The position numbers and the translations under genes are program-made. A stretch of DNA of 64,000 nucleotides from Nocardioides mesophilus (GTDB taxonomy: Bacteria; Actinomycetota; Actinomycetes; Propionibacteriales; Nocardioidaceae), in assembly GCF_014395785.1 (NCBI RefSeq), contig NZ_CP060713.1, forward strand, positions 4,182,501 to 4,246,500. The letters are read 5' to 3'. Under the pieces are notes generated by a model. It worked only from the letters and a program-made list of their open reading frames with translations. It ran no database searches and was not told the DNA's origin. Positions 1 through 8,651 of the stretch are shown one piece after another. The first letter of the stretch is position 1. Every line of letters starts with the position of its first letter.

Positions 1-2
1 TC

Positions 3-1013
3 CCGCAGCCCGAGGTGGTCGCGGACACCACCAACCCCCGTGGCTTCTCGGAGTCGCAGTGGGTCGTCGACCTGCACGACGAGCTGCTGGCGCGCACGAA
101 CGTCCAGGTCGGCGACGCCCGCCCGGTCGCCTGGTCGCAGACCGGCCGGCTCACCGAGCGTGACCGTCTGCAAGCCCGGGTGGTCGGCTGGCTCGAGGAG
201 CAGCTGGCGCTCGGCGACGAGCTGGTGATCAAGGACCCACGACTGTCCTGGTTCCTCGACCTCTGGCGCACCTCGGCGGTCCGCGCCGGCGCCGAGCCGT
301 CGTACGCCACGATGCTCCGACCGCCCGCCGAGGTCGTGGGCAGCAAGCGTGCCCACTACAACCGCAGGATGGACGACGCGCACGGCGTCGCCCAGTGGGT
401 CAACATGATGCTGGGCACCGAGCACCGCACCCGCGGCTCGGACCGGGTCTTCGTCCGCTACCACGACCTGCTGGGGGACTGGCGCACGACGGTCTCCCGG
501 GCGGGCGGCGCGCTGCACCTGTCCGGGGTCGCGGAGCCGGCCGACGACGCGGTGCGACGCGTCGAGGAGTTCGTCGATCCCGGACTCCGGCGGATCCAGC
601 TCACCTGGGACGACCTCGAGCTGCCCTCCCGGCTGGAGGAGATCGCCCGCGAGACCTGGTCGGTCCTGGACTCCTTCGCCACGCCTGAGGATCCCGGCGA
701 GGCCCACGACGGCGAGCAGGAGGCCCAGGCACGGCTCGACGAGCTCCGCATCGCCTACGACGCCTTCTACGCCGAGTCCGAGGCGGTGGCCCGCTCGTCG
801 GTCATCGCCGCCGGTACGACGGCCCGGTCCCGGACCGAGCGCCCGGACGCCTCGGCTCCGGTCGCGACCGCCGCACCCCGCGCCGCGGGCCGGCCGGCCG
901 GCCCTGTCGAGCGGCTGGCCCGGCGTACCCCACCGCGGCTGCGGGCTCTGGTGCCCGCCAGGCTCCGCCGCTGGGCCCGCCGACGCAGCGCGTCCCGACC
1001 CGGCAACGCCTGA
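3..1013 (+). CDS. Sulfotransferase family protein, 5'-truncated by window edge
   Basis: The reading frame is open to the left edge, so the true start and the 5'-PAPS-binding loop lie outside the window. Visible parts are a KDPRLSWFLDLW segment followed about 20 residues later by LRPPAEVVGSK, the arrangement of the 3'-phosphate-binding region in PAPS-dependent carbohydrate sulfotransferases. The last ~90 residues are Ala/Arg/Pro-rich and end in a strongly basic tail (RRWARRRSASR), possibly membrane-apposed. It lies 6 bases before a family 2 glycosyltransferase, so a role in sulfating an exported glycan or lipid is inferred. The acceptor is unknown. Confidence 0.7.
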   Translation, partial: PQPEVVADTTNPRGFSESQWVVDLHDELLARTNVQVGDARPVAWSQTGRLTERDRLQARVVGWLEEQLALGDELVIKDPRLSWFLDLWRTSAVRAGAEPSYATMLRPPAEVVGSKRAHYNRRMDDAHGVAQWVNMMLGTEHRTRGSDRVFVRYHDLLGDWRTTVSRAGGALHLSGVAEPADDAVRRVEEFVDPGLRRIQLTWDDLELPSRLEEIARETWSVLDSFATPEDPGEAHDGEQEAQARLDELRIAYDAFYAESEAVARSSVIAAGTTARSRTERPDASAPVATAAPRAAGRPAGPVERLARRTPPRLRALVPARLRRWARRRSASRPGNA

Positions 1014-1019
1014 CCCGCG

Positions 1020-2141
1020 GTGCCTCGCCTCCCCGGATCCTCGCACCGCGACCTCGCCGGCCCTGCCCCTGCGCCCCGGCTGAGCGTCGTGGTCCCGGCC
1101 TACCAGGTCGAGGAGTATCTCGGCGACTGCCTGGACAGCATCCTGGCGCAGACGTTCACCGACCTCGAGGTGGTGGTCGTCGACGACGGCTCCACCGACC
1201 GGACCGGCGAGATCGCGGACCGGTACGCCCGCCGGCACCGGCGGCTCCGGGTGGTGCGCCAGGCCAACGGCGGGCTCGGAGCGGCCCGCAACGTGGGAGT
1301 CGGCCACTGCACCGGCCGGCTGCTGGCCTTCGTCGACAGCGACGACGTGCTGCCCTCGGACGCCTACGAGGTGATGGTCGCGGCGCTGGACCGGACCGGG
1401 TCCGACCTCGTGGTCGGCGCCGTCGAACGCTTCGACGGCGCCCGGCGCTACATGACCCCGCTGATGCGGGAGAACCACGAGCGTGAGGCGCTCCGCACGA
1501 CCGTCGAGCAGCAGCCGACCCTGCTGGCCGACGTCTTCGCCTGGAACAAGGTCTTCCGCCGCAGCTTCTGGGACCGGCACGGCCTCTGCTTCCCCGAGCG
1601 GGTCCGCTACGAGGACCAGCCGGCGATGACCCGCGCGCTGCTGGCCGCCGACGCCGTGGACGTGCTCACCGAGACCGTCTACCTGTGGCGGGTGCGCGGG
1701 GACGGCACGTCGATCAGCCAGCGTCGGCACGAGGTCGCCGATCTGTCGGACCGGCTGCTCACCAAGAGGTCGAGCACCGAGGCGGTCCTGGCGCAGGCGT
1801 CGACGCGGGTGCAGCGGACCTGGTTCGCCACGGTCCTGCCGGTCGACATGTGGGAGTACTTCCGCGCGGTCCCGGGCTGCTCGGCGGAGTACTGGTCGCT
1901 GCTGCACGACGGGGTGGTCTCCCTCTGGAACCCCGCGACCGTGCCGTTCGAGGAGACCGCGCTGCCCCCACGGCAGCGGCTGATGGGCTGGCTGGTCGCC
2001 GCTGACCGCCGTATCGACCTCGAGCGCCTGCTGGAGTTCCTCGACGCCCACGACGGCCGGCTGCCGGTGGTGGACGGGGCCTACGCGCATCCGTTCCGCG
2101 ACGAGCCGGGGCTGCCGACGTCGTTGCTGCGGCCGGGCTGA
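1020..2141 (+). CDS. Family 2 glycosyltransferase
   Basis: A 373-residue GT-A fold glycosyltransferase. After a short Pro-rich N-terminus comes LSVVVPAYQVEEYLGDCLDS, then DDGSTDRT for nucleotide-sugar binding, ANGGLGAARN, and the metal-binding VDSDD. The C-terminal half (WDRHGLCFPERVRYEDQ, then VYLWRVRGDGTSIS) is typical of GT2 enzymes that decorate surface polysaccharides or teichoic-type polymers. The GTG start is 6 bases after the sulfotransferase stop, so the two are probably cotranscribed. No transmembrane segment is evident, so the enzyme should work on the cytoplasmic face. Donor and acceptor cannot be told from sequence. Confidence 0.85.
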   Translation: MPRLPGSSHRDLAGPAPAPRLSVVVPAYQVEEYLGDCLDSILAQTFTDLEVVVVDDGSTDRTGEIADRYARRHRRLRVVRQANGGLGAARNVGVGHCTGRLLAFVDSDDVLPSDAYEVMVAALDRTGSDLVVGAVERFDGARRYMTPLMRENHEREALRTTVEQQPTLLADVFAWNKVFRRSFWDRHGLCFPERVRYEDQPAMTRALLAADAVDVLTETVYLWRVRGDGTSISQRRHEVADLSDRLLTKRSSTEAVLAQASTRVQRTWFATVLPVDMWEYFRAVPGCSAEYWSLLHDGVVSLWNPATVPFEETALPPRQRLMGWLVAADRRIDLERLLEFLDAHDGRLPVVDGAYAHPFRDEPGLPTSLLRPG

Positions 2142-2225
2142 GGTCCGACCCCGGGCGTCGCATGGACACCCCGGCCCGCGGGTAGACCCCTCAGCGTCGA
2201 CCGAGACGATGACGAGGAGACCCCG

Positions 2226-3194
2226 ATGACGCGCTACGGCTACACCCTGATGACCGAGCAGTCCGGACCGAGGGAGCTGGTGCGCTACGCCGCGGCCGCC
2301 GAGCGGGCCGGTTTCGACTTCGAGGTCTCCAGCGACCACTACTTCCCCTGGCTGGACGCACAGGGTCACGCCGGCTACGCCTGGAGCACGCTCGGGGCGG
2401 TCAGCCAGGTCACCGAGCGGGTGGAGCTGATGACCTACGTGACCTGCCCGATCATGCGCTACCACCCGGCGGTCGTGGCTCAGAAGGCCGCCACGCTGGG
2501 GGTCCTGAGCGAGGGACGGTTCATGCTCGGGCTCGGTGCGGGGGAGAACCTGAACGAGCACGTCATCGGCGAGGGCTGGCCGCCGGTCAACGCCCGCCAC
2601 GAGATGCTCGAGGAGGCGGTGCACATCATCCGGGACCTGCTCGGTGGCGGCTACGTGAACTTCGTCGGCGACCACTTCCGCGTCGACTCCGCCAAGGTCT
2701 GGGACCTGCCGGACCACCCGGTCGAGATCGGTGTCGCGGTGTCCGGGAAGCAGTCGGTCGAGACCTTCGGACCGCTGGCCGACCACCTGATCGCGGTGGA
2801 GCCCGACGCCTCCCTCGTCGAGCGTTGGGACGACGCCCACCCCGGGCCCTCCCGCAAGATCGGCCAGATCCCGGTCTGCTGGGGGCCGGACAAGGACGAG
2901 GCGATCCGGACCGCGCACGAGCAGTTCCGCTGGTTCGCCGGAGGATGGAAGGTGAACGCCGAGCTGCCCGGCACCGCAGGCTTCGCCGCCGCCACGCAGT
3001 TCGTCACCCCCGACGACGTGGCCGAGAACATCCCGTGCGGTCCGGACCTCGACGCCATCGTCGCCGCCGTCTCGGAGTTCGCCGCCGCCGGCTTCACCGA
3101 CGTGGCGCTGGTCCAGATCGGCGACGCCGGCCAGGAGGACTTCTTGTCGATCGCCGAGAAGGAGCTGCTGCCCGCGCTGCGGGAGGCCGGCTGA
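2226..3194 (+). CDS. F420-dependent LLM-class oxidoreductase (G6PDH-like subfamily)
   Basis: A 322-residue luciferase-like TIM barrel. EVSSDHYFPWL near the N-terminus and ERVELMTYVTCPIMRYHPAVVAQKAATL match the F420-dependent glucose-6-phosphate dehydrogenase-like subfamily, as does GLGAGENLNEHVIGEGWPP. Known relatives use coenzyme F420 in the cytoplasm for hydride transfer, but many do not oxidise glucose-6-phosphate, so the substrate is left open. The ATG is preceded by a good ribosome binding site (GAGGAGA, 2214-2220). It stands alone between the glycosyltransferase and a lipoprotein peptidase. Confidence 0.85.
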   Translation: MTRYGYTLMTEQSGPRELVRYAAAAERAGFDFEVSSDHYFPWLDAQGHAGYAWSTLGAVSQVTERVELMTYVTCPIMRYHPAVVAQKAATLGVLSEGRFMLGLGAGENLNEHVIGEGWPPVNARHEMLEEAVHIIRDLLGGGYVNFVGDHFRVDSAKVWDLPDHPVEIGVAVSGKQSVETFGPLADHLIAVEPDASLVERWDDAHPGPSRKIGQIPVCWGPDKDEAIRTAHEQFRWFAGGWKVNAELPGTAGFAAATQFVTPDDVAENIPCGPDLDAIVAAVSEFAAAGFTDVALVQIGDAGQEDFLSIAEKELLPALREAG

Positions 3195-3249
3195 CGAGCC
3201 CGACCGGGTCCCTGTGGACGACGCCCGGCGCCGGTCGGCGGTCGTTGCC

Positions 3250-4986
3250 ATGATGGGCCGCATGACGACGACGCGGACAGTCCTTCTCGGGGTCCTCACC
3301 GCGGTCCTGCTGGGCTCCTGCACCGGGCCGGGCGCCGGGACCGATGCCGGGGCCGAGACGGCACCGCTGCGCCTGGACCCGTCGGTGTCGTTGACCGCGG
3401 CCGGGGTGAGCCTGGCGCGCTCGGCCGGCCTGGACGGGCGCACCCCGTCGTACGACGTGCGGGCTGACGTGACGCCGGGCTCCGGGAAGGTGCGCGGCAC
3501 GGTGGTGGCCGTCCTGCCGGTGGGGGCAGGTGCCGGCCGCGTGCACCTGCGCTACTTCGCCGGGCTCCCCGACTTCGAGTCGGACGCCGCCGTGGGCGCG
3601 GTGCAGGTCGACGGTCGGCGGGTCGAGGCCACGCTCGAGAAGTCGATGCTCACCGTTCCGCTGGCAGCCGACCACGACGACGAGGTCACCGTCGTCGTGC
3701 CCTTCCACTACACCGTGAAGCAGACGGCGCCCGCCGGCCTCCTGGACTCGCTGGGAGGCATGGGCGGTCCGGCGGACGTGGGACTGCTGGGGCGCCGGGA
3801 GGACGTGGTCAACCTCGGGCACTGGTTCCCGCTGTGGGTGCCGCCGGGCAGCTCCGCCGACCCGGACCCGGCCGGCTACGGCGACATCGGGAACTTCCCG
3901 GCCGCGCTGGTCCGGCTGCGGCTGGGCGTCCCTTCCCGCTGGCAGGTCGTCGACGGTGGCGTCCGCACCGACGAGGAGGTCGCCGACGGCCGGCGCGTGG
4001 TGACCTCCGAGGGCTACGGCATGAACGACCTGGTGGTCAGCGTGGTGCGCGGCTACACCAGCAAGGAGCAACGTCTCGAGGGCGGGTTGTCCGACGTGAC
4101 GGTGACCGCCTGGGCGCCGGCGTCCGCGGCGGGCGAGCTCGACGCGGTGCTGGAGGAGACGGCCGACGCACTGGGCACGCTCTCGGAGTCCTTCGTTGAC
4201 TATCCCTGGCGTGAGTTCGACGTCGTGGCCGCACCGCTCGGCGCCGGGGTCGGCGGGATGGAGTGGCCGGGCGCCACCTGGATCGAGGCGGGACTGTTCG
4301 GCGGCGGGCTCCCGGGGATGGCCGGCCTCGACGGTCTGCTGGGCGACCTGGACCTCGGTGACCTGGGGCTCGGTGACCTGGGGCTGGGGGACCTGGGTGG
4401 CATGGGGGACCTGGGTGGGATGCTGCAGACCCTGCGGCTGTGGACGATCGCCCACGAGGTCGGGCACGAGTGGTGGCACATCCTGGTCGGCAACGACTCC
4501 GTGCGCGACCCGGCGCTGGACGAGCCGCTCGCGCAGTACTCCGCCTGCTTGGTGCTGCGGGCCCGGCTGGGTGGCGACGCCGATCCGCTCTGCCACACCC
4601 ACATCGACTCGGCCTACGAGCAGATGCGGATGCTCGGCGACCAGGACGGCCCGGCGGACCGGGCCACCGATGAGTTCAGCTCCTCGGGGCAGTACGCCGG
4701 CGTGGTCTACGGCAAGGCCGCCGCGTTCTACCTGGCGCTGGAGGAGCACTACGGATCCGGGCCGGTGGTGGCCGCGCTGCGGGCGATCACCGAGGAGCAT
4801 GCCTTCGACATGCTGACCCTCGACCAGCTGCGGGTCGGGCTTGGCCGCCGGCTCGACGATCCGGACGGCTTCGACCGACTGTGGCAGCGCTGGATGAGCG
4901 GCACGCACGGGGACACCGACCTCGGCGTCCCGGCCACGGACGGTCTCCTGGGCGACCTGCTGGGCGACCTGCCCGGGCAGGGCTGA
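3250..4986 (+). CDS. Secreted M1-like zinc metallopeptidase lipoprotein
   Basis: The protein starts with a lipoprotein signal (TVLLGVLTAVLLGSC; lipobox Cys at residue 24 when started at the ATG at 3250; a second ATG at 3262 is equally usable). A gluzincin zinc site is clear: HEVGH at about 402-406 followed after exactly 18 residues by the third ligand Glu in DEPLAQ, as in M1 aminopeptidases. The upstream half is beta-rich, as in M1 N-terminal domains. Just before the zinc helix is an unusual Gly-Asp-Leu-Gly repeat (bases ~4332-4425), echoed at the C-terminus (DGLLGDLLGDL). It should be anchored on the outer face of the membrane. The usual GAMEN motif is replaced by GGMEW, so peptide specificity is uncertain. 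Confidence 0.75.
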   Translation: MMGRMTTTRTVLLGVLTAVLLGSCTGPGAGTDAGAETAPLRLDPSVSLTAAGVSLARSAGLDGRTPSYDVRADVTPGSGKVRGTVVAVLPVGAGAGRVHLRYFAGLPDFESDAAVGAVQVDGRRVEATLEKSMLTVPLAADHDDEVTVVVPFHYTVKQTAPAGLLDSLGGMGGPADVGLLGRREDVVNLGHWFPLWVPPGSSADPDPAGYGDIGNFPAALVRLRLGVPSRWQVVDGGVRTDEEVADGRRVVTSEGYGMNDLVVSVVRGYTSKEQRLEGGLSDVTVTAWAPASAAGELDAVLEETADALGTLSESFVDYPWREFDVVAAPLGAGVGGMEWPGATWIEAGLFGGGLPGMAGLDGLLGDLDLGDLGLGDLGLGDLGGMGDLGGMLQTLRLWTIAHEVGHEWWHILVGNDSVRDPALDEPLAQYSACLVLRARLGGDADPLCHTHIDSAYEQMRMLGDQDGPADRATDEFSSSGQYAGVVYGKAAAFYLALEEHYGSGPVVAALRAITEEHAFDMLTLDQLRVGLGRRLDDPDGFDRLWQRWMSGTHGDTDLGVPATDGLLGDLLGDLPGQG

Positions 4987-5102
4987 GGGGCTCGACCGCC
5001 CGATCGGACCCAATCTCATGGTCCGTTCGGACTATTCGGCGTGTTTGAGCGTCATGACTGCCGGCGCGGCCGGTTCCATGGTGGAGACGAGGGAACTGGG
5101 AG

Positions 5103-5261
5103 ATGAGACTCGTGATTACCAAGGACAGCAAGAACGGCCGCGACAAGCGCACCAGTGGGGAGCGCGGCCAGCGCTCACGCAGCTGCAACTGCGGCCAGCA
5201 GCTCGACATCTGCGCACGTGCGCACTGCCCGCGCTGCGGGCGCACCCTGAACCGCTCCTGA
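5103..5261 (+). CDS. Small Cys-rich zinc-ribbon-like protein, 52 aa
   Basis: The ATG at 5103 opens a 52-codon frame ending at TGA 5261. The N-terminal half is very basic and hydrophilic (KDSKNGRDKRTSGERGQRSR). The C-terminal half carries five cysteines and a histidine in the order CNC, C, HC, C (CxC-x8-C-x4-C-x2-C), which could bind one zinc. A purine-rich stretch (GAGGGAA) precedes the start. No named family is recognised. A small nucleic-acid-associated or stress protein is possible, without direct support. Confidence 0.55.
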   Translation: MRLVITKDSKNGRDKRTSGERGQRSRSCNCGQQLDICARAHCPRCGRTLNRS

Positions 5262-5369
5262 GCGGCCCCGAGCCGGTCCGCAGCGTGCCGTCGCGGCGTC
5301 CGGGTCCGTGTGGATCCACGGGCTAAGGTACTCAGCGACGAGACGTTGGGGCACGAGCGAGGGGTGCGG

Positions 5370-5984
5370 GTGGAGACGCAGGGCGAGGCGGTGTCGCGCG
5401 GCCCGCGTGTCTGGACCATCCCGAACGTCATCAGCGTCATCCGGCTCGCCGGGGTGCCGCTGTTCCTGTGGCTGGTCCTGGTCCCGGAGGCTGACGGCTG
5501 GGCCCTCACGGTGCTGATGCTGTCGGGGATCAGCGACTTCCTCGACGGCTATCTCGCCCGCAAGCTCAACCAGACCTCACGGTTGGGCGAGATCCTGGAC
5601 CCGGTGGCCGACCGGCTCTACATCCTCGCGACCGTCGTCGGGCTGGCAGTCCGCGACATCATCCCGTGGTGGCTGGCGCTGCTGCTGCCGGCGCGCGACC
5701 TCTTCCTCTGGGGCCTGGTGCCGTTCCTGCGCACCCGCGGCTACAGCGCGCTGCCGGTGCACTTCCTCGGCAAGGCCGCGACCGCCAACCTGCTCTACGC
5801 CTTCCCGCTGCTGCTTCTCGGCGACGGCCAGGGCGTGCTCGCGCTGCTCGCCAAGGTGTTCGGGTGGGCGTTCGCGATCTGGGGCACGGGCCTGTACTGG
5901 TGGGCCGGCTTCCTCTACGCCTGGCAGGTGCGCAAGCTGCTCGCCGACCATGACCGAAGGGCGCCCGCGTTCGATGCGAACTGA
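5370..5984 (+). CDS. CDP-alcohol phosphatidyltransferase (PgsA-like)
   Basis: An integral membrane enzyme that transfers a phosphatidyl group from CDP-diacylglycerol to an alcohol. The full CDP-AP signature D-x2-DG-x2-AR-x8-G-x3-D-x3-D is present (SDFLDGYLAR, then GEILDPVAD), surrounded by hydrophobic helices. The GTG at 5370 has a GAGGGG Shine-Dalgarno about 6 bases upstream; an upstream GTG at 5310 would add 20 non-conserved residues. It corresponds in position to mycobacterial pgsA2 at the head of the DUF881/gcvH block. The acceptor (glycerol-3-phosphate, inositol-phosphate or other) cannot be read from sequence. Confidence 0.85.
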   Translation: METQGEAVSRGPRVWTIPNVISVIRLAGVPLFLWLVLVPEADGWALTVLMLSGISDFLDGYLARKLNQTSRLGEILDPVADRLYILATVVGLAVRDIIPWWLALLLPARDLFLWGLVPFLRTRGYSALPVHFLGKAATANLLYAFPLLLLGDGQGVLALLAKVFGWAFAIWGTGLYWWAGFLYAWQVRKLLADHDRRAPAFDAN

Positions 5985-6897
5985 GCAGAAGGCCGACCGG
6001 CCCTCAGCCCAGGCGGGACGCGAACGAGCGGCCCGGCAGCTGCCGCCACCGCCGCCCGCGGCCGTCATGGGGCTGCTCAACTACCTGACCGCGACCTCGC
6101 TGGACGAGGACTACGCGCACGTGTCGCGCACCCGCGGGGACGGTGGCGGCGCGGCCGACGGCAGCGGTCCGGGCCGACGGCGTCCCCGACGGCCCGGTCG
6201 CGCGGCGCTGCTGGTGCTGGCGGCCTTCGGTCTCCTGGTGGCCACGGCCGCCGTACAGACCTCGCGCTCCGCCGACGACTCGCAGTCCAGCCATGACGAG
6301 CTGGTGAAGCAGGTGGTGGCCCGCAAGGCGCAGCTCGCGGACCGGCGCGAACGGGTCGACGACCTCACCAACGAGGTCCGCACCCTGGAGACGCAGAACC
6401 TCGACGCCTCCGTCGAGGGGCGGGCGGTCCAGGCGCGGCTGACCCAGCTGGGGCTGAACACGGGCGCGGAGGCCGCCCGCGGTCCCGGCGTGCGGATCGA
6501 GGCGAACAACGGTCCCGCGGACAACCCGAAGGCCGAGATCCTCGACGTCGACCTGCAGAAGATGGTCAACGGCCTGTGGTTCGCGGGCGCCGAGGCCATC
6601 GCCATCAACGGCCAACGGCTCAGCAACCTCAGCGCGATCCGGCTGGCCGGCTCCTCGATCACGGTGAACTACGACAAGCTCGCGGCGCCCTACTCCGTCA
6701 CGGCGATCGGCGACCCGGACACGCTTGCGTCACGGTTCGTCGAGAGCCCGGGAGGTCAGTGGTGGCTGGACCTGCGCGCCCTCTATGGTGTGACGTTCGA
6801 CATCGAGACCGTGAGTTCTGGAGAGAAGCAGCTGACCGTGCCACCCGCCCCGCGACTGGACCTGCGCTTCGCCCACACTCCCGAGAAGATCCGATGA
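5974..6897 (+). CDS. DUF881 family membrane-anchored protein (first copy)
   Basis: After a Pro-rich cytoplasmic N-terminus there is one transmembrane helix (GRAALLVLAAFGLLVATAAV), an extracytoplasmic coiled coil with repeated QLADRRERVDDL-type heptads, and a C-terminal DUF881 domain (GPGVRIEANNG, then AEAIAINGQRL and YSVTAIGDPDTL). The ATG at 5974 overlaps the end of the phosphatidyltransferase gene; a GTG-less upstream ATG at 5950 is also possible. The DUF881 / small basic protein / DUF881 trio is a conserved actinobacterial arrangement. A role at the cell envelope or division site is suspected for the family but not settled. Confidence 0.85.
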   Translation: MRTEQKADRPSAQAGRERAARQLPPPPPAAVMGLLNYLTATSLDEDYAHVSRTRGDGGGAADGSGPGRRRPRRPGRAALLVLAAFGLLVATAAVQTSRSADDSQSSHDELVKQVVARKAQLADRRERVDDLTNEVRTLETQNLDASVEGRAVQARLTQLGLNTGAEAARGPGVRIEANNGPADNPKAEILDVDLQKMVNGLWFAGAEAIAINGQRLSNLSAIRLAGSSITVNYDKLAAPYSVTAIGDPDTLASRFVESPGGQWWLDLRALYGVTFDIETVSSGEKQLTVPPAPRLDLRFAHTPEKIR

Positions 6898-7226
6898 TCG
6901 CTGGTCTGGGTCTCGTCCTCGGGGTGCTGATCGGGCTGGTGCTGCAGCCGACCGTCCCGGATTGGCTGCAGCCCTACCTGCCGATCGCCGTGGTGGCCGC
7001 GCTCGACGCCGTCTTCGGTGCGCTGCGTGCCTTCCTGGACGGCATCTTCGACGACAAGGTGTTCGTGGTGTCGTTCGTGAGCAACGTGCTGATCGCGGCG
7101 CTGATCGTCTACCTGGGGGACCAGCTCGGCGTCGGCGGCCAGCTCTCGACCGGCGTGATCGTCGTGCTGGGCATCCGGATCTTCTCCAACGTGGCCGCGA
7201 TCCGCCGCCACCTGTTCCACGCCTGA
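6894..7226 (+). CDS. Small basic family protein (DUF1290), three-helix membrane protein
   Basis: A 110-residue hydrophobic protein whose ATG overlaps the TGA of the preceding DUF881 gene (ATGA). The beginning MIAGLGLVLGVLIGLVLQPT, the central AALDAVFGALRAFLDGIFDD and the end RIFSNVAAIRRHLF are characteristic of the small basic protein family. It has about three transmembrane helices. Translational coupling with the flanking DUF881 genes suggests a membrane complex; its function is unknown. Confidence 0.85.
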   Translation: MIAGLGLVLGVLIGLVLQPTVPDWLQPYLPIAVVAALDAVFGALRAFLDGIFDDKVFVVSFVSNVLIAALIVYLGDQLGVGGQLSTGVIVVLGIRIFSNVAAIRRHLFHA

Positions 7227-7232
7227 TCCGTG

Positions 7233-8050
7233 ATGAGCAGAGACCGCACCCCGGAGCAGACCGGACCCGCCCCCGAGCCGGACGAGGTTGCCCCGGGGCA
7301 GACCGGACCGGCGACCGAGCCTCCTCGCGACGGCCGTCAACGGCTGCTCGCCAGCCTCCGCCGTCCCGGCGGCCGGGGTCAGGTGACCGCGGCGATCCTG
7401 CTGGCAGTGCTCGGCTTCGCCGCGGTGGTGCAGGTGCAGTCCAACCAGCAGGACGCGACCTACGTCGGCGCCCGCCAGGACGAGCTGATCGCGCTGATCA
7501 ACAGCCTCTCGCTGGCCACCCAGCGCGCGGAGAACGAGATCGCCCAGCTCGAGCAGACCCGCAGCTCGCTGCTCAACGACACCGAGGCCAGGCGCACCGC
7601 CCTGGAGCGGGCGCGGGAGCGGGCCGACCAGCTCGGGATCCTGGCCGGCACCCTCCCGGCCGTCGGGCCCGGGATCCGCATCACCGTCGAGGACGACAGC
7701 GGCGCGGTCGGCGCGAACAACCTGATCAACGGCATCCAGGAGCTGCGCGACTCGGGCGCCGAGGCGATCGAGATCAACGACCAGGTCCGCGTGGTGGCGC
7801 AGACCGCGGTCCGCGACCTCGCGGAGGGGGCGTGCTGGTCGACGGCAAGCAGCTGTCGGCCCCCTACGTCATCGAGGCGATCGGCGACCCCGACACCCTG
7901 GCCGGAGGGTTGAAGATCCTGAAGGGTTTCGTGTACGAGGTCGAGCGGGTCGGCGGCACCGTCGACATCGAACAGCTCGACACCGTGAACATCACCTCGC
8001 TGCACGAGAGTCCCGCGCCTGAGTACGCCGAGCCGGTGCCCAACCAGTAG
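7233..8050 (+). pseudogene. DUF881 family protein (second copy), frameshifted
   Basis: The ATG at 7233 opens a DUF881 protein with a transmembrane helix (AAILLAVLGFAAVVQV), a coiled coil, and the domain start GPGIRITVEDDSG. The frame is lost after DLAEG at a run of five G (7826-7830). The remainder, VLVDGKQLSAPYVIEAIGD through the stop at 8050, continues in the +1 frame with normal family sequence. One extra G would restore a ~272-residue protein. As both halves are well conserved, a sequencing or assembly error in the homopolymer is more likely than decay. It would complete the DUF881 / small basic protein / DUF881 unit upstream of gcvH. Confidence 0.8.
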
Positions 8051-8129
8051 TCTGCCGGGACCCGGCAGCCGCCGGAGCGGACACCCTGGTCCGCCACGCA
8101 GCCACACGAGAAGTTCGAGGAGCGCCGAC

Positions 8130-8510
8130 GTGTATCCCGAGGACCTGAAGTACACCAGCGAGCACGAGTGGGTCCGGGACCCCGGACAGTCCGACGCGTC
8201 GGTGCGCATCGGCATCACCGACTACGCCCAGGACGCGCTCGGCGACATCGTCTACGTGTCGTTGCCCGAGGTCGGCACCGACGTCGAGGCAGGCACCTCC
8301 GTCGGAGAGCTCGAGTCGACGAAGTCGGTCAGCGACGTCTACGCGCCGGTGTCCGGCACGGTCGTCGCCCGCAACGAGACCCTCGACGGCTCCCCGGAGC
8401 TGGTCAACACCGATCCCTACGGCGACGGCTGGCTCTTCGAGGTCACGCCGAGCGATCCCGCCGCGGTGGCGGCGCTGATGGACGCCGACGCCTACCAGCA
8501 GACGATCTGA
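8130..8510 (+). CDS. gcvH: Glycine cleavage system H protein
   Basis: A 126-residue lipoyl-carrier protein that shuttles the methylamine intermediate of glycine between the P, T and L proteins. The lipoylation lysine is K65 in ELESTKSVSDVYAPV, and the C-terminus has the typical DPYGDGWLFEV. The start is GTG at 8130 behind GAGGAG. The gene is separated from gcvP by the FHA/MerR genes, as in mycobacteria. An imperfect inverted repeat (8551-8580) follows it. Confidence 0.95.
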   Translation: MYPEDLKYTSEHEWVRDPGQSDASVRIGITDYAQDALGDIVYVSLPEVGTDVEAGTSVGELESTKSVSDVYAPVSGTVVARNETLDGSPELVNTDPYGDGWLFEVTPSDPAAVAALMDADAYQQTI

Positions 8511-8550
8511 GCGTCCGGCCGGCCGGCGCCGGGGCCACCGGCTGTGGGGG

Positions 8551-8580
8551 ATCAGGGTGGACGAGAGCCTGACCCCTGAT
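8551..8580 (+). terminator. Possible terminator hairpin after gcvH
   Basis: ATCAGGG at 8551-8557 pairs with CCCTGAT at 8574-8580 with one bulged C. No T-run follows, so termination is only a possibility. Confidence 0.3.
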
Positions 8581-8595
8581 AGGTTCGGGGAACCG

Positions 8596-8620
8596 TCAAC
8601 CTCGACATGTGGTTGAGAGT
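8596..8620 (+). promoter_or_regulatory. MerR-type operator, copy 1 (upstream of FHA-ftsR)
   Basis: An imperfect palindrome with half sites TCAACC (8596-8601) and GGTTGA (8611-8616) centred on 8606. Nineteen of 25 positions are identical to the element at 10467-10491 upstream of the second merR gene. Two matching dyads each in front of an operon encoding a MerR protein suggest autoregulation or cross-regulation. Confidence 0.6.
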
Positions 8621-8651
8621 TTCTGACCGGCAGCCCTACGGGAGGATCCCC

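Noticed and set aside
3094-5019. A 641-residue minus-strand open frame
   Set aside because: It is the shadow of the lipoprotein metallopeptidase; His/Arg/Val-rich with no motif.
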